From assembly GCA_903831935.1 (NCBI GenBank), contig CAIKZP010000203.1, forward strand, positions 1 to 32,319: a stretch of DNA of 32,319 nt, given 5' to 3'. A program made the translations under genes and the position numbers. Of the stretch, positions 17,424 to 26,528 are shown piece by piece. Source of the DNA: an uncultured Bacteroidota bacterium (GTDB lineage Bacteria; Bacteroidota; Bacteroidia; Chitinophagales; Chitinophagaceae). Each line of letters begins with the position of its first letter. Within the stretch, counting starts at the first letter, position 1. Under the pieces are notes generated by a model. It ran no database searches, had not been told where the DNA came from, and was given only the letters and a program-made list of their open reading frames with translations.

Positions 17424-18306
17424 GATAATCACAGATAATTATTTTGACAAATTAAATGCTCTTATTGAAGAGTTTGAGCAATCAACTAACTTATCTTCTT
17501 TAGTGAATTTCTTTGTGAATGAGGTTCAGAAAGATCAAAATAGAAAAGGAAATCAAAAGATTTTTTCTACGAAGGATTTTCAAAGGGTAAATGAGCTAAT
17601 AGATTCGCAGGATTTAAAAAGAATTTTCGCCTACATAAGCAATATTGTTAAAGGTTTCAAAGGGCAATATTTACACATTCATTTAAATGTTGATTTATCT
17701 GAAAACATCATCGATAATTTAATCACTTTAGCTGTGTGGGATGCTTTATCGCAAGGTTTATATGATGAGGGTATTTTAGATGAACAAATAAACTCATTGA
17801 AGATAAAAACTGCACGCCCACTTGAACCGCTAAATAATAATGGCCATTTATTAAATCAAATATATAGAGAAAGGTACGGTCTCCAACATAAGCTAAAATT
17901 TATTGAGAAAATAAAAAGTATAAAAAAAAATAATCAGAAAAGCGGAATACTTATCAACCTTAATTCAAGTGCTGGTAGTTGCGTCAATTTATCAGAGTTC
18001 TCTATATGCCCGGAATCGCTTAATACGTATGTGAATTTTGGCAATAGCCGTAAAAATATTTTTAAAGAAATGGGGCGTGAAAAAGTTGAAAGATTATCAA
18101 TGATTATAAATTTATTCCCTTCAATTACTGGAAAAAATATTTGGTATAAAGATTTTATAAGTGATGAAATTAATAGGTACAGTAATTTCAAAAAAGTTAT
18201 TACGTTATCTTCTGGAGAAAAAACACCTGAAGCACTTTTGGAAATGCAAAAACAAAAAAAATTTCAGGCAGAAGAGATTTACACTATATTTTCATTTGAA
18301 TTATAA
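17416..18306 (+). CDS. Uncharacterised defence-operon protein (about 296 aa)
   Basis: No family is recognised. The start may be ATG 17407 or ATG 17416; either overlaps the helicase gene end (by 17 or 8 nt), implying translational coupling. There are no membrane segments. Visible features are an N-terminal helical region, a central 'FKGQYLHIHLNVDLSENII' strand-loop, 'AVWDALSQGLYDEGIL', and a later 'GILINLNSSAGSCVNLSEFS'. I see no Walker motif, no HKD phospholipase motif and no PD-(D/E)XK signature, so it is not an evident drmC substitute. It could be an adaptor or DNA-binding subunit for the adjacent helicase. Function unknown. Confidence 0.75.
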   Translation: MSRIITDNYFDKLNALIEEFEQSTNLSSLVNFFVNEVQKDQNRKGNQKIFSTKDFQRVNELIDSQDLKRIFAYISNIVKGFKGQYLHIHLNVDLSENIIDNLITLAVWDALSQGLYDEGILDEQINSLKIKTARPLEPLNNNGHLLNQIYRERYGLQHKLKFIEKIKSIKKNNQKSGILINLNSSAGSCVNLSEFSICPESLNTYVNFGNSRKNIFKEMGREKVERLSMIINLFPSITGKNIWYKDFISDEINRYSNFKKVITLSSGEKTPEALLEMQKQKKFQAEEIYTIFSFEL

Positions 18307-18315
18307 AGCAGGTAT

Positions 18316-19869
18316 ATGAACATTTATTTTTATAAGATAGAAGAGCTGCAATTACTTTCCTACCATTATTATGTTGCTCAGGTTACCAATAATGATTTAT
18401 TAGAATTAAATGGTTATAAAATTCGAAATATATTATCAATTGTATTTGATAAAAAAACGCGCGATTTAGTTTTAGAAGATTTATTCAATGAGAATGGTGC
18501 TTTTTTAACCAGTGAAACGAAAGATAATTTATTCAGATATCTTTCTTTAGATGAAAGAATTGATTTAAAAAATTATCTATCTACCTATTTAGATTATCAA
18601 ATTGAATCTGAGTGGCGTCAAACCATTACTCATTTGTTGACTACTGAATCCATTAATACAGTTCTTATTCCAGCACCTATATTGAACCATCATTTAATTT
18701 TAACTCAATTAAAAGAACTGTTTCCCAAAAGGAAGTTTGTTGACTGGCATGGCTATGATGAAAAACCAACAGCACTTATTCTAGATTACAATCATGTATG
18801 GAAAAAGAGAAATATATTAACACTTCAAGATTCTAACTCTAATGCTTATTTTTTAAAACATTTTTTTGAAAGTACATATCAATGGAAAACCTATGCTGAA
18901 GATAAAAACATATACGCTACAATTAATACTCCTCTAAGAATTTCACTTTTTAGTCCAGAAACACTAATTGAAATAAAATCAAAACTTGATGATTTAAAGC
19001 CAAAAAACGAGGAAAATATTTGGACCACTTTGCTTGATGAAAATCACAATAACATGTATAATTATATTGGCAAAGAAGAAATAAAAATATATTTTGATAA
19101 AAATAAGGCCAACAATTATTCTATGAATAATTCATTTATTCTAGCTAAAGAAAATAAATTCTTAATAAAAAATGCAACAGATTTAATTGATAATGCATCA
19201 AAATATGAAGGAGAATATAAAATATCCAACCTCGAAAACATTATTTTAAACATTGAAGTTAGCAAAATAATAGCAGCGATTGGAAAGGATGAGAGTATAT
19301 TAAAAATAGTACAGCCACTGTGGCAGAAATTTAATTTAAACGAAGATGATGGTAGTTTATGGAAACAGTTACTTCAAAATAAGGCCAAAGAATATGAAAT
19401 GGAGATTGTTTTCGCAGAAATTGAACGAATATCAGGAGTCAAACATTTTATTAGCTTATACACTTTTGAAAGAACCTACTGTAATCCAGGAAGTATTACA
19501 ATAATACCTAGAGAAAAAAAAGTTTTTAAAGCTATTTGTCAATACTTAGAACTACCCTTAGAGTACCGAGCTGCTATGCATAGAGAGCGTAATTTAATTG
19601 GGGGATATTCCGAAGAATGGCGTAGTAAGTTAAAATCGCTTATTGTAGCCATGGTAAATTGTGAAATCTTTGATCAACGAAGAGATGATGAAGAACTTTT
19701 AGAAATTTTAAACAGTTCTATTGATAAAATTGAAAAAAGAGTGGATATTGACTTTTTTGGCTCCACCAGAGAGTCATTGATTTATGCATGTATAGCAGTC
19801 TATTATGAAATATTAGAAAAAATAAAACTAAAACCTATCATAAGAATTGAACATATTTCATCTAATTAA
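18316..19869 (+). CDS. Uncharacterised defence-operon protein (517 aa), possible DrmE-position protein
   Basis: This 517-residue cytoplasmic protein has no motif I can name. The N-terminal half has 'TVLIPAPILNHHLILTQL' and 'RKFVDWHGYDEKPTALIL', reminiscent of an alpha/beta Rossmann-like core. The C-terminal part has a charged, histidine-containing segment 'PLEYRAAMHRERNLIGGYSE'. No P-loop, HKD or nuclease signature is visible. It lies 9 nt after the preceding gene and 11 nt before drmA. DISARM class 2 includes an uncharacterised gene, drmE, but I cannot confirm homology by eye. It may be a divergent DrmE or an unrelated subunit. Confidence 0.75.
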   Translation: MNIYFYKIEELQLLSYHYYVAQVTNNDLLELNGYKIRNILSIVFDKKTRDLVLEDLFNENGAFLTSETKDNLFRYLSLDERIDLKNYLSTYLDYQIESEWRQTITHLLTTESINTVLIPAPILNHHLILTQLKELFPKRKFVDWHGYDEKPTALILDYNHVWKKRNILTLQDSNSNAYFLKHFFESTYQWKTYAEDKNIYATINTPLRISLFSPETLIEIKSKLDDLKPKNEENIWTTLLDENHNNMYNYIGKEEIKIYFDKNKANNYSMNNSFILAKENKFLIKNATDLIDNASKYEGEYKISNLENIILNIEVSKIIAAIGKDESILKIVQPLWQKFNLNEDDGSLWKQLLQNKAKEYEMEIVFAEIERISGVKHFISLYTFERTYCNPGSITIIPREKKVFKAICQYLELPLEYRAAMHRERNLIGGYSEEWRSKLKSLIVAMVNCEIFDQRRDDEELLEILNSSIDKIEKRVDIDFFGSTRESLIYACIAVYYEILEKIKLKPIIRIEHISSN

Positions 19870-19880
19870 CATAACTAATA

Positions 19881-22800
19881 ATGTCAAACATAAAAACAAA
19901 AAGAGCTTCACTAGAAGCATATTTAAGGGAACAAGTATTGGGTCCTGGTGCAGGGCGAAATCGTGTGGTTAGAACAAATATTGACACTGAATTTTCGTTT
20001 CTGAATCAAAAATTTTCAGACAATATAGAAGAAGCTCTAACAGTTGTGCCAGGTGTTTATTACAGTTCGGGTATTCTGTTCCCAAACAAAGGGAAGAAAC
20101 AAGACACAAATGAAACTCCTAATAATGGTGTTGATGAAACTGAGGATAATCCTATTGGTGAGACTGATGAAGATACTGATGATAATAATACTCTTGAAGA
20201 AAGAAACTTATCTGGAGATGATGATGGAGTACAAATGAATCAGATGTTTCCTAAGACAATGGGTCTCACCTTTTGTATGAAAGCTGATAATTTAATGGAA
20301 GAGGGCTTCGAAATTGTGCTTTCTGGGCGCCACTATAAAAGAGTTCCTGATAATGATGTGAGGAATTTTGGAGTACGAATGGAGTTGTCTAAAGATGAAT
20401 TCATCGAAGTATTAAATATTACGTTAGGTGATTTTGGAAATTTAGGGGCTTATTTTAAGATTGAGGAAATCGGAAGCTTTTGTTTTGTAAAACAATATTT
20501 AAACTATCCTGTGATTAATGTAGTTGATCTTGAAGGAAAACCTATACTAAATGCCCAAGGTAAACCAAAACAAAGAGTCGAAAATATTCTAAACCTTGCA
20601 TCCAGTAAATTAGGGGGGCAGTTTTATCAAGATAATTTAAATTTATTTCCACCAGGTTGGGGTCAAAGCGGTGTGGTTACTATTGATAGTCTTTTTAAGT
20701 ACATAAGCAACCAGTTGCTAAAATATTGTGTTGATGTTACATATAGGGGGATTTTATACAAAGCCAGCCAACAATTAGAAAAGTTTCAAAATATTTTAGA
20801 TCATTTAATTGATGCTAATAAAGTATTTACTGGTCGTTATGGTGTATGGGAATCAAAATTGCTAAAAAGAAAAATCAATGTAAAAGCTCTAGCGTTAGCT
20901 GATTCAATTAAGGAAATTTTTAGCGGGGAAAATTTGCCTCAATCTAATTTTTTTGATGAAGAAGGCAATGATATTTCTACTTTAAAAGACATTATTAAAG
21001 TTGATTTAAAAGATGAACAAAAAGCATCCTTAAGTATAAACTTACAAATAAGTAGAGATACAAGGGTTGATAATGATTTAATATACTGCAAAATACAAGT
21101 ATTAAATACAAGCAGTGAATTTATCGAAACCGATGAGAGATATTTCTCTATGGCTACTGAAGGAGTAAATGAACGCTGTTTTTTTGGTGTTGAATGTAAA
21201 GTGGTTTCAAATAAGTTAGAAGCCTACAATGAGAGAAGTGTGGACACAGCAGTTGATGATAGAGAAGGTGCTGCTATTCGGTTTTTATATAGGGAGATAA
21301 AGGATTATGGAATCGGTCATGGATGTAGCGTTTCGTGGGGAGATGGCTTCGTAAAAAGTGAATATATGCCTTATTGCGACACTCCTGATGTAGACTCAAC
21401 TCCACGAGACACATCACAAATTTCGGTTGATGGTAATATTCCTGAGTTTTTTGCAAATTCTAAAGTCCAACAGATTAAATACCTATCTACGCTTTCTATT
21501 GCAAGTGACAAAGAAATTATTGATGGACTTAAAAAATTTGTTGGTGCTTATAGTACATGGATATCCATAAAGCAATTGGTGGTTGACGGTTTACCCAACG
21601 CTAAGGAAAAGGAAATCGCTAATGCTGAGTTAGCTAAGTGCAAAAAAGATTACGAAAGACTAAATGAAAATATTGATAAGTATTTAATAGATGGTAGTGA
21701 TAACTTGAAGAAGTTTAGATTAATGAACACATCTATGTTTATTCAAATGTGGCATGGGAAGTATGCAGAAAAAGATGTGGTGAAGGACCTTATGAAAGAA
21801 GATGAGTTCTCTGGTTTTAATGCTGAATTTTATAAAGTAAAATGTCAAGATGATATTTTTAAAACAGGTGTTTCGGCTGGTTGGAGGGCTTTTCAATTAG
21901 CATTCATACTTCTTAATTTAGATGGGATTTTTGATGATACCAATACAAATGAAAAAAGGAATGATTTAGTTGATTTGGTTTGGTTTCCAACTGGAGGTGG
22001 TAAAACGGAGGCTTATTTGGGATTAATTTCTCTAACAATTCTCCATCGTAGAATGCATCATGGCAATACAGGAGGAGGAACAGCTGCTATAATGCGTTAT
22101 ACCTTAAGGTTATTAACTTTACAGCAATTCCAACGAGCTAGCAAGTTGATTATTGCATTAGAATTAATGCGTAGGGGGCATGCAAGTTTTGGTCAAAATT
22201 TAGGAGTTGAACCAATACGAATTGGTTTGTATGTAGGAGATAACCAGTTGCCTAATAGAACGGGTGATTTGATTCAAGAATTTCAAAGACTTAATCAGGG
22301 TAATCCATCAAAAATACCATTCGAAAAATGTGTTTGCTGTGGAGAATCTATAATAGGTTTAGAAACTATTTTGCATGCCAACAACAACAATTACAACCAC
22401 AATATTGGTCGTTTAGAATGTAAAAATAACAAATGTGCTATGCACATACCTAATGATTTTGAAGAAGATACAAGACCTGATATGGGTTTTTTCCCATTTT
22501 TATTATCGGACGAAGCAATTTATCAACATCCGCCATCTTTATTATTTGGTACAGTAGATAAATTTGCTCAGTTAGCTCATAAAATTGATAATTCAAATAA
22601 TAATGATGGCAGACAAAAAGATTCTAGACGTTTATTCGGAAGAGGAAATTGGGAAGCTTATAAACCAAGTCAAGGATATTTACCACCTGATTTAATTATT
22701 CAAGATGAACTCCATTTGCTGTTAGGTCCTTTGGGTACAGGTGTGGCTCTGTTTGAAAGTGCTTTCGAGCAACTCTGTACCAGAGTAGATGGTACAAAAC

Positions 22801-24173
22801 CAAAGATAATAAGCTCAACTGCTACTACCCGCAATACAGAATTGCAAATAGAAGCATTATTTAATAAAAATCTAAGCATTTTCCCGAAACCAGGGATTGA
22901 TTGTGATGACAGTTTCTTTGGAATGTATAAAAGAGAATACAAACCTGAACTTACGAAAGGGTACAAATACGCTTCTAATAGGAGATATATTGGTGTTTTG
23001 CCAACCGGTAGAACTCAAGTTTGGATGCAAATGAGAGTAGATGCACTTTGTTTAGCGCACAGAGCTTTGTTTGAATTAGAGAATAATCTACACGATACTA
23101 TAACTCCAGATTTTACAGATGAATTAACAAGGGCACAAAACTATTACCATTCTGTAGTTTCATATTTCAATAGCGTTAAAGAAGTAGGTAGAACGCAAGC
23201 ACAAGTTCAAACATATATCCTAAAAGAAACAAGAAAGGTGCTCAACCGAAGTATGCGAAGTCAAAAACTGCTTAAGTCAATTTATGCAACGAAAGATAAA
23301 TTGGTAGAAGCAGAATTAACTGGTAGGCTTTCGGGAGAAGAGGTTAAAAAAGAATTAGCAAGGGTTGAAAGTGATTGGAGTCCTAATCGCTTTCCCATAG
23401 AAGAAATAGATTATGAAGGCAAGGTTTGGATTAAACAACAATATAATATTACTCCTGAATTCGTAGTAGCCACTAATATGATTTCTGTTGGCTTAGATGT
23501 AAGCAGGTTTAATACAATTGTCATGAACTCAATGCCAAGATATACAGCTGAATACATACAGGCTAGTTCGCGGGTAGCTAGAAATGATTTAGGTTTAGTA
23601 TTAACAATACATCATCCTTTTAGAGCTAGAGATCTTTCTCATTATGAAAAATTTATTGAGTTTCATGAAAAAATGTATAGTTATGTAGAACCAATTTCTA
23701 TAACTCCATTTACCCAAAAGTCGGTAGATAAGTTTATGCCATTATATGTGGCTACCATTGTGAGACATTTCTTTGTTGAATTTGCAAATAGGAATACAGC
23801 AAATAATATCACGCAAATGGATGTAGATCTTATAAAAAATCGCTGCATTTCATATTTTGAGATTAGACAAACAAGGTTAGAAATTCATCATAATAAAGCA
23901 ATTCGAGAATTGTTGTCAGAAAATGACTTAAATTATATAAGAGAATGGATTGGGTCCGCAATTAGTAATTGGTTAAACGGAAAAAATATATCTAATGCAG
24001 ATGACCTAGAATTAGTTTTTAAAAATGCAAATGTGGGAAGAGCTGATGGTGAGGCGGATTTATACAGCCCATTAAATAATTTAAATATTAAAGATTATCA
24101 GCAAAAATGGCAAGTTGCTATGAGTTTAAGAAATATAGAGCCAACTGCAGTAATTCACATAAATCGATATTAA
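19881..24173 (+). CDS. drmA: DISARM helicase DrmA-like protein
   Basis: This is a 1430-residue superfamily-2 helicase with a long N-terminal part. An acidic low-complexity stretch at about 75-118 precedes a large unrecognised region. The helicase core has Walker A 'WFPTGGGKTE' (P703-T709, K708), motif II 'IIQDELHLL' (D942-E943-x-H945), 'ISSTATTRN', and C-terminal motifs 'ISVGLDVSRFN' and 'YIQASSRVAR'. A four-cysteine zinc segment lies between motifs I and II ('CVCCGESI' and 'LECKNNKCAMH'). This architecture, with the downstream DUF1998 partner, is typical of DrmA. In characterised DISARM, DrmA and DrmB form a complex that senses and loads on phage DNA. The neighbours reinforce the call: drmB follows by 1 nt. 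Confidence 0.88.
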   Translation: MSNIKTKRASLEAYLREQVLGPGAGRNRVVRTNIDTEFSFLNQKFSDNIEEALTVVPGVYYSSGILFPNKGKKQDTNETPNNGVDETEDNPIGETDEDTDDNNTLEERNLSGDDDGVQMNQMFPKTMGLTFCMKADNLMEEGFEIVLSGRHYKRVPDNDVRNFGVRMELSKDEFIEVLNITLGDFGNLGAYFKIEEIGSFCFVKQYLNYPVINVVDLEGKPILNAQGKPKQRVENILNLASSKLGGQFYQDNLNLFPPGWGQSGVVTIDSLFKYISNQLLKYCVDVTYRGILYKASQQLEKFQNILDHLIDANKVFTGRYGVWESKLLKRKINVKALALADSIKEIFSGENLPQSNFFDEEGNDISTLKDIIKVDLKDEQKASLSINLQISRDTRVDNDLIYCKIQVLNTSSEFIETDERYFSMATEGVNERCFFGVECKVVSNKLEAYNERSVDTAVDDREGAAIRFLYREIKDYGIGHGCSVSWGDGFVKSEYMPYCDTPDVDSTPRDTSQISVDGNIPEFFANSKVQQIKYLSTLSIASDKEIIDGLKKFVGAYSTWISIKQLVVDGLPNAKEKEIANAELAKCKKDYERLNENIDKYLIDGSDNLKKFRLMNTSMFIQMWHGKYAEKDVVKDLMKEDEFSGFNAEFYKVKCQDDIFKTGVSAGWRAFQLAFILLNLDGIFDDTNTNEKRNDLVDLVWFPTGGGKTEAYLGLISLTILHRRMHHGNTGGGTAAIMRYTLRLLTLQQFQRASKLIIALELMRRGHASFGQNLGVEPIRIGLYVGDNQLPNRTGDLIQEFQRLNQGNPSKIPFEKCVCCGESIIGLETILHANNNNYNHNIGRLECKNNKCAMHIPNDFEEDTRPDMGFFPFLLSDEAIYQHPPSLLFGTVDKFAQLAHKIDNSNNNDGRQKDSRRLFGRGNWEAYKPSQGYLPPDLIIQDELHLLLGPLGTGVALFESAFEQLCTRVDGTKPKIISSTATTRNTELQIEALFNKNLSIFPKPGIDCDDSFFGMYKREYKPELTKGYKYASNRRYIGVLPTGRTQVWMQMRVDALCLAHRALFELENNLHDTITPDFTDELTRAQNYYHSVVSYFNSVKEVGRTQAQVQTYILKETRKVLNRSMRSQKLLKSIYATKDKLVEAELTGRLSGEEVKKELARVESDWSPNRFPIEEIDYEGKVWIKQQYNITPEFVVATNMISVGLDVSRFNTIVMNSMPRYTAEYIQASSRVARNDLGLVLTIHHPFRARDLSHYEKFIEFHEKMYSYVEPISITPFTQKSVDKFMPLYVATIVRHFFVEFANRNTANNITQMDVDLIKNRCISYFEIRQTRLEIHHNKAIRELLSENDLNYIREWIGSAISNWLNGKNISNADDLELVFKNANVGRADGEADLYSPLNNLNIKDYQQKWQVAMSLRNIEPTAVIHINRY

Positions 24174-24174
24174 A

Positions 24175-26373
24175 ATGAATATTCTAACAGAAAAGCAATA
24201 TAATTTAGGGGTGGATAAGTATAAACTACTATCATCCACATCAGGTGTAGGAGCTGTAATAGCAGCTAAAACCGGCAATTATATTCTAATTTCGTCTATA
24301 AATAAATGGCCTTTTATTCAAAGTGCGTTTAACATCATTGAAAATGAAAGACAAATAAACCTGGCTTCATTATTGGATAATTCAACAAAAAGAATAAAAA
24401 ATGAATTAGGGTTAAGCACAGTTGATGATGAGAGGTTCGTAGGTTTTTTAAAAATCTCTGAAAACTTGTCGGCATTACTATTACTGCTTCCTGTTCCTTC
24501 AATAAGTATTAATGATTTTTTTAATACACCAGAATGGCAAGATCACCCAATAAAAAAATTAATTCCTACATCAATCGCAAGCAATTATTTGGTTCAAGCA
24601 ACACATTTCCCAAAGTGGTTTGTTGGCAAAAATAGTAAACTTCAAACATTAGATAAATGGAGGAGTGATTGGGGAAATTTGGTTCAAAATAATGCCAATG
24701 TTAATACAAATCACTTTGCACCTCCAAGAGACCCCAGCTCATTGAGGAAACCAAACGTACGTAGAAAAACAGACGCTGATGGCAATTATGAAACTGTAGA
24801 TATTTATAATGAATTATCTCAAACAAATTTGGCATTAATTTGTGAGAATGGTCATTTAATGGATATCCCATGGAGTAAATATATCAATGGCAGTAATATA
24901 GGAAATGACCCTGTGAATCTTGATGAAATAAGTGATTGTTGCGGAAACCCAAGTCTAAAATGGACAGAAAACACAAACAAATCAGAAGGTTTTGAAAATG
25001 TTTTTGTAGAATGTTTAAGTTGTGGCAAGAAAAAAAACCTTGGTGGAATAAACAGTTTTAAATGTTTATGCAAAGGTCACAAACCTTGGGAAATTGACTT
25101 AGTGGGGGGATTTAACCAAAACAGTATAATTCCTTATGAAAATTGTTCATTTAATGGTAGACGAGGTGAAATGCAAGTTTCATTAGTTACTGCTAATAGA
25201 ATGTATTACGCTACTGGTAAAAACAGTTTATATATTCCACTACAATTAAAACCTGAAGGTTTTGAAAATCAAGATTTAGCAAAGGCTTTAAGCTTCTGTG
25301 AAGTTAAGTTTGAAAAAAGGGTAGATAAAACCCAGGAAAGGGAAGTGTATTTTTACAAAAAAGTTGATATTGATTATTTGATTAATGATGCAGGAATTGA
25401 TGAGAAAATAGTGAGTACAGATTTCATAGAGCAATTAAGAAGTCTTTTTTTAAATATTGAAAATCTCGCTAAAAATGATTTAAAGGAATATGACGATGAA
25501 AATTATCGCCTTTATGAATACAAATGTTTTACCGATAATCTAGATGTTAATGAAAGCGGTTTACGATTTAATAATGTTAACCTATCTAATAATTTAAACT
25601 CATATTTTACATCTATAAAACAAGTTTCGGAATTAAAACTCACCCAAGTTCAATTATCGTTTAACAGAAATAAGCCAAGAGTTGCATTTCAAGACCAAAA
25701 TGGGAATATCGGTTACTCTTGTAATACAAAAAGAATATTCGAAGGCGATGATGATAAACAATATGTCTTACCAGCTGTTCAGAATTATGGTGAAGGAATA
25801 TTTATACAATTTAGTGAAGAAAGCTTGAAAAGTCTAGCTAATGACGCAAGGATAGAAACCATGTTGGCTAGAAACCTCAACAAACAAGACCAAGGTTATG
25901 GTACATGGGAAATGCTAAATAGATGTGGTCAAAAGTATTTTATTGTTCATAGTTTTTCACATTTAATTATGAGGGAATTAGAATTTGCATGTGGCTACCC
26001 TACTGCTAGTTTAAAGGAGCGGTTATACATTTCTTCTGAAGAGAATGATTTTATGGCTGGAATTCTAATTTATACGACAGATGGTTCAGACGGAAGTATG
26101 GGAGGACTTGTTTCACAGGCTTCAGAACACAATATTGAAAAATTAATAAAAAATGCCTTATTAAGAGGGGTTGATTGTAGTTCTGATCCTCTGTGTTGGG
26201 AATCCGAAGGTCAAGGATTATTTGATTTTAATTTAGCGGCATGTTTTTCTTGTTCATTAACTGCTGAAACAGCATGTGAAGCAATGAATTTAGGTTTAGA
26301 TAGAAGAGTTTTAGTTGATGAAGAATTTGGTTACTTTAATTCAATTGTTTATAGTTTGAAAAATATTGATTAA
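24175..26373 (+). CDS. drmB: DISARM protein DrmB-like (DUF1998)
   Basis: This 732-residue protein has a C-terminal DUF1998 domain. Recognisable features are 'VHSFSHLIMRELEFACGYP', 'KERLYISSEENDFMAGIL', 'DGSDGSMGGLVSQ', and a cysteine cluster C668, C674, C690, C693 and C701 ('DPLCW', 'AACFSCSLTAETACE'), probably a zinc site. Upstream are 'CENGHLMDIPW' and a second cysteine-rich segment ('DCCGNPS', 'ECLSCGKKK', 'KCLCKGHKPW') at about 255-303. DrmB is the obligate partner of DrmA in DISARM, with which it forms the core complex. The gene starts 1 nt after the drmA stop. It is the last gene of the first block: 155 nt without a convincing gene follow it. Confidence 0.88.
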   Translation: MNILTEKQYNLGVDKYKLLSSTSGVGAVIAAKTGNYILISSINKWPFIQSAFNIIENERQINLASLLDNSTKRIKNELGLSTVDDERFVGFLKISENLSALLLLLPVPSISINDFFNTPEWQDHPIKKLIPTSIASNYLVQATHFPKWFVGKNSKLQTLDKWRSDWGNLVQNNANVNTNHFAPPRDPSSLRKPNVRRKTDADGNYETVDIYNELSQTNLALICENGHLMDIPWSKYINGSNIGNDPVNLDEISDCCGNPSLKWTENTNKSEGFENVFVECLSCGKKKNLGGINSFKCLCKGHKPWEIDLVGGFNQNSIIPYENCSFNGRRGEMQVSLVTANRMYYATGKNSLYIPLQLKPEGFENQDLAKALSFCEVKFEKRVDKTQEREVYFYKKVDIDYLINDAGIDEKIVSTDFIEQLRSLFLNIENLAKNDLKEYDDENYRLYEYKCFTDNLDVNESGLRFNNVNLSNNLNSYFTSIKQVSELKLTQVQLSFNRNKPRVAFQDQNGNIGYSCNTKRIFEGDDDKQYVLPAVQNYGEGIFIQFSEESLKSLANDARIETMLARNLNKQDQGYGTWEMLNRCGQKYFIVHSFSHLIMRELEFACGYPTASLKERLYISSEENDFMAGILIYTTDGSDGSMGGLVSQASEHNIEKLIKNALLRGVDCSSDPLCWESEGQGLFDFNLAACFSCSLTAETACEAMNLGLDRRVLVDEEFGYFNSIVYSLKNID

Positions 26374-26528
26374 TAGAGTGTATGTGATACGTATGTTAAA
26401 ATGGAATGGGTTAAAAAAATAAGATAGTTTTTTCAAAATCCATCATTTTAATTCAATTAAAGAAAAACTTTCTAAGGAAAAGCTAAAAAAATTTCAAGAA
26501 ATAAACTGTAATTATTAAATTATATCAA

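Noticed and set aside
17416..18306. The 299-residue protein as a drmC phospholipase
   Set aside because: No H-x-K-x4-D motif is visible anywhere in it or in the 517-residue neighbour.
26374..26528. A small gene between drmB and the McrB-like gene
   Set aside because: One frame gives about 30 Lys/Phe-rich residues without a start codon; this is within chance for such AT-rich DNA, though it might be a remnant.
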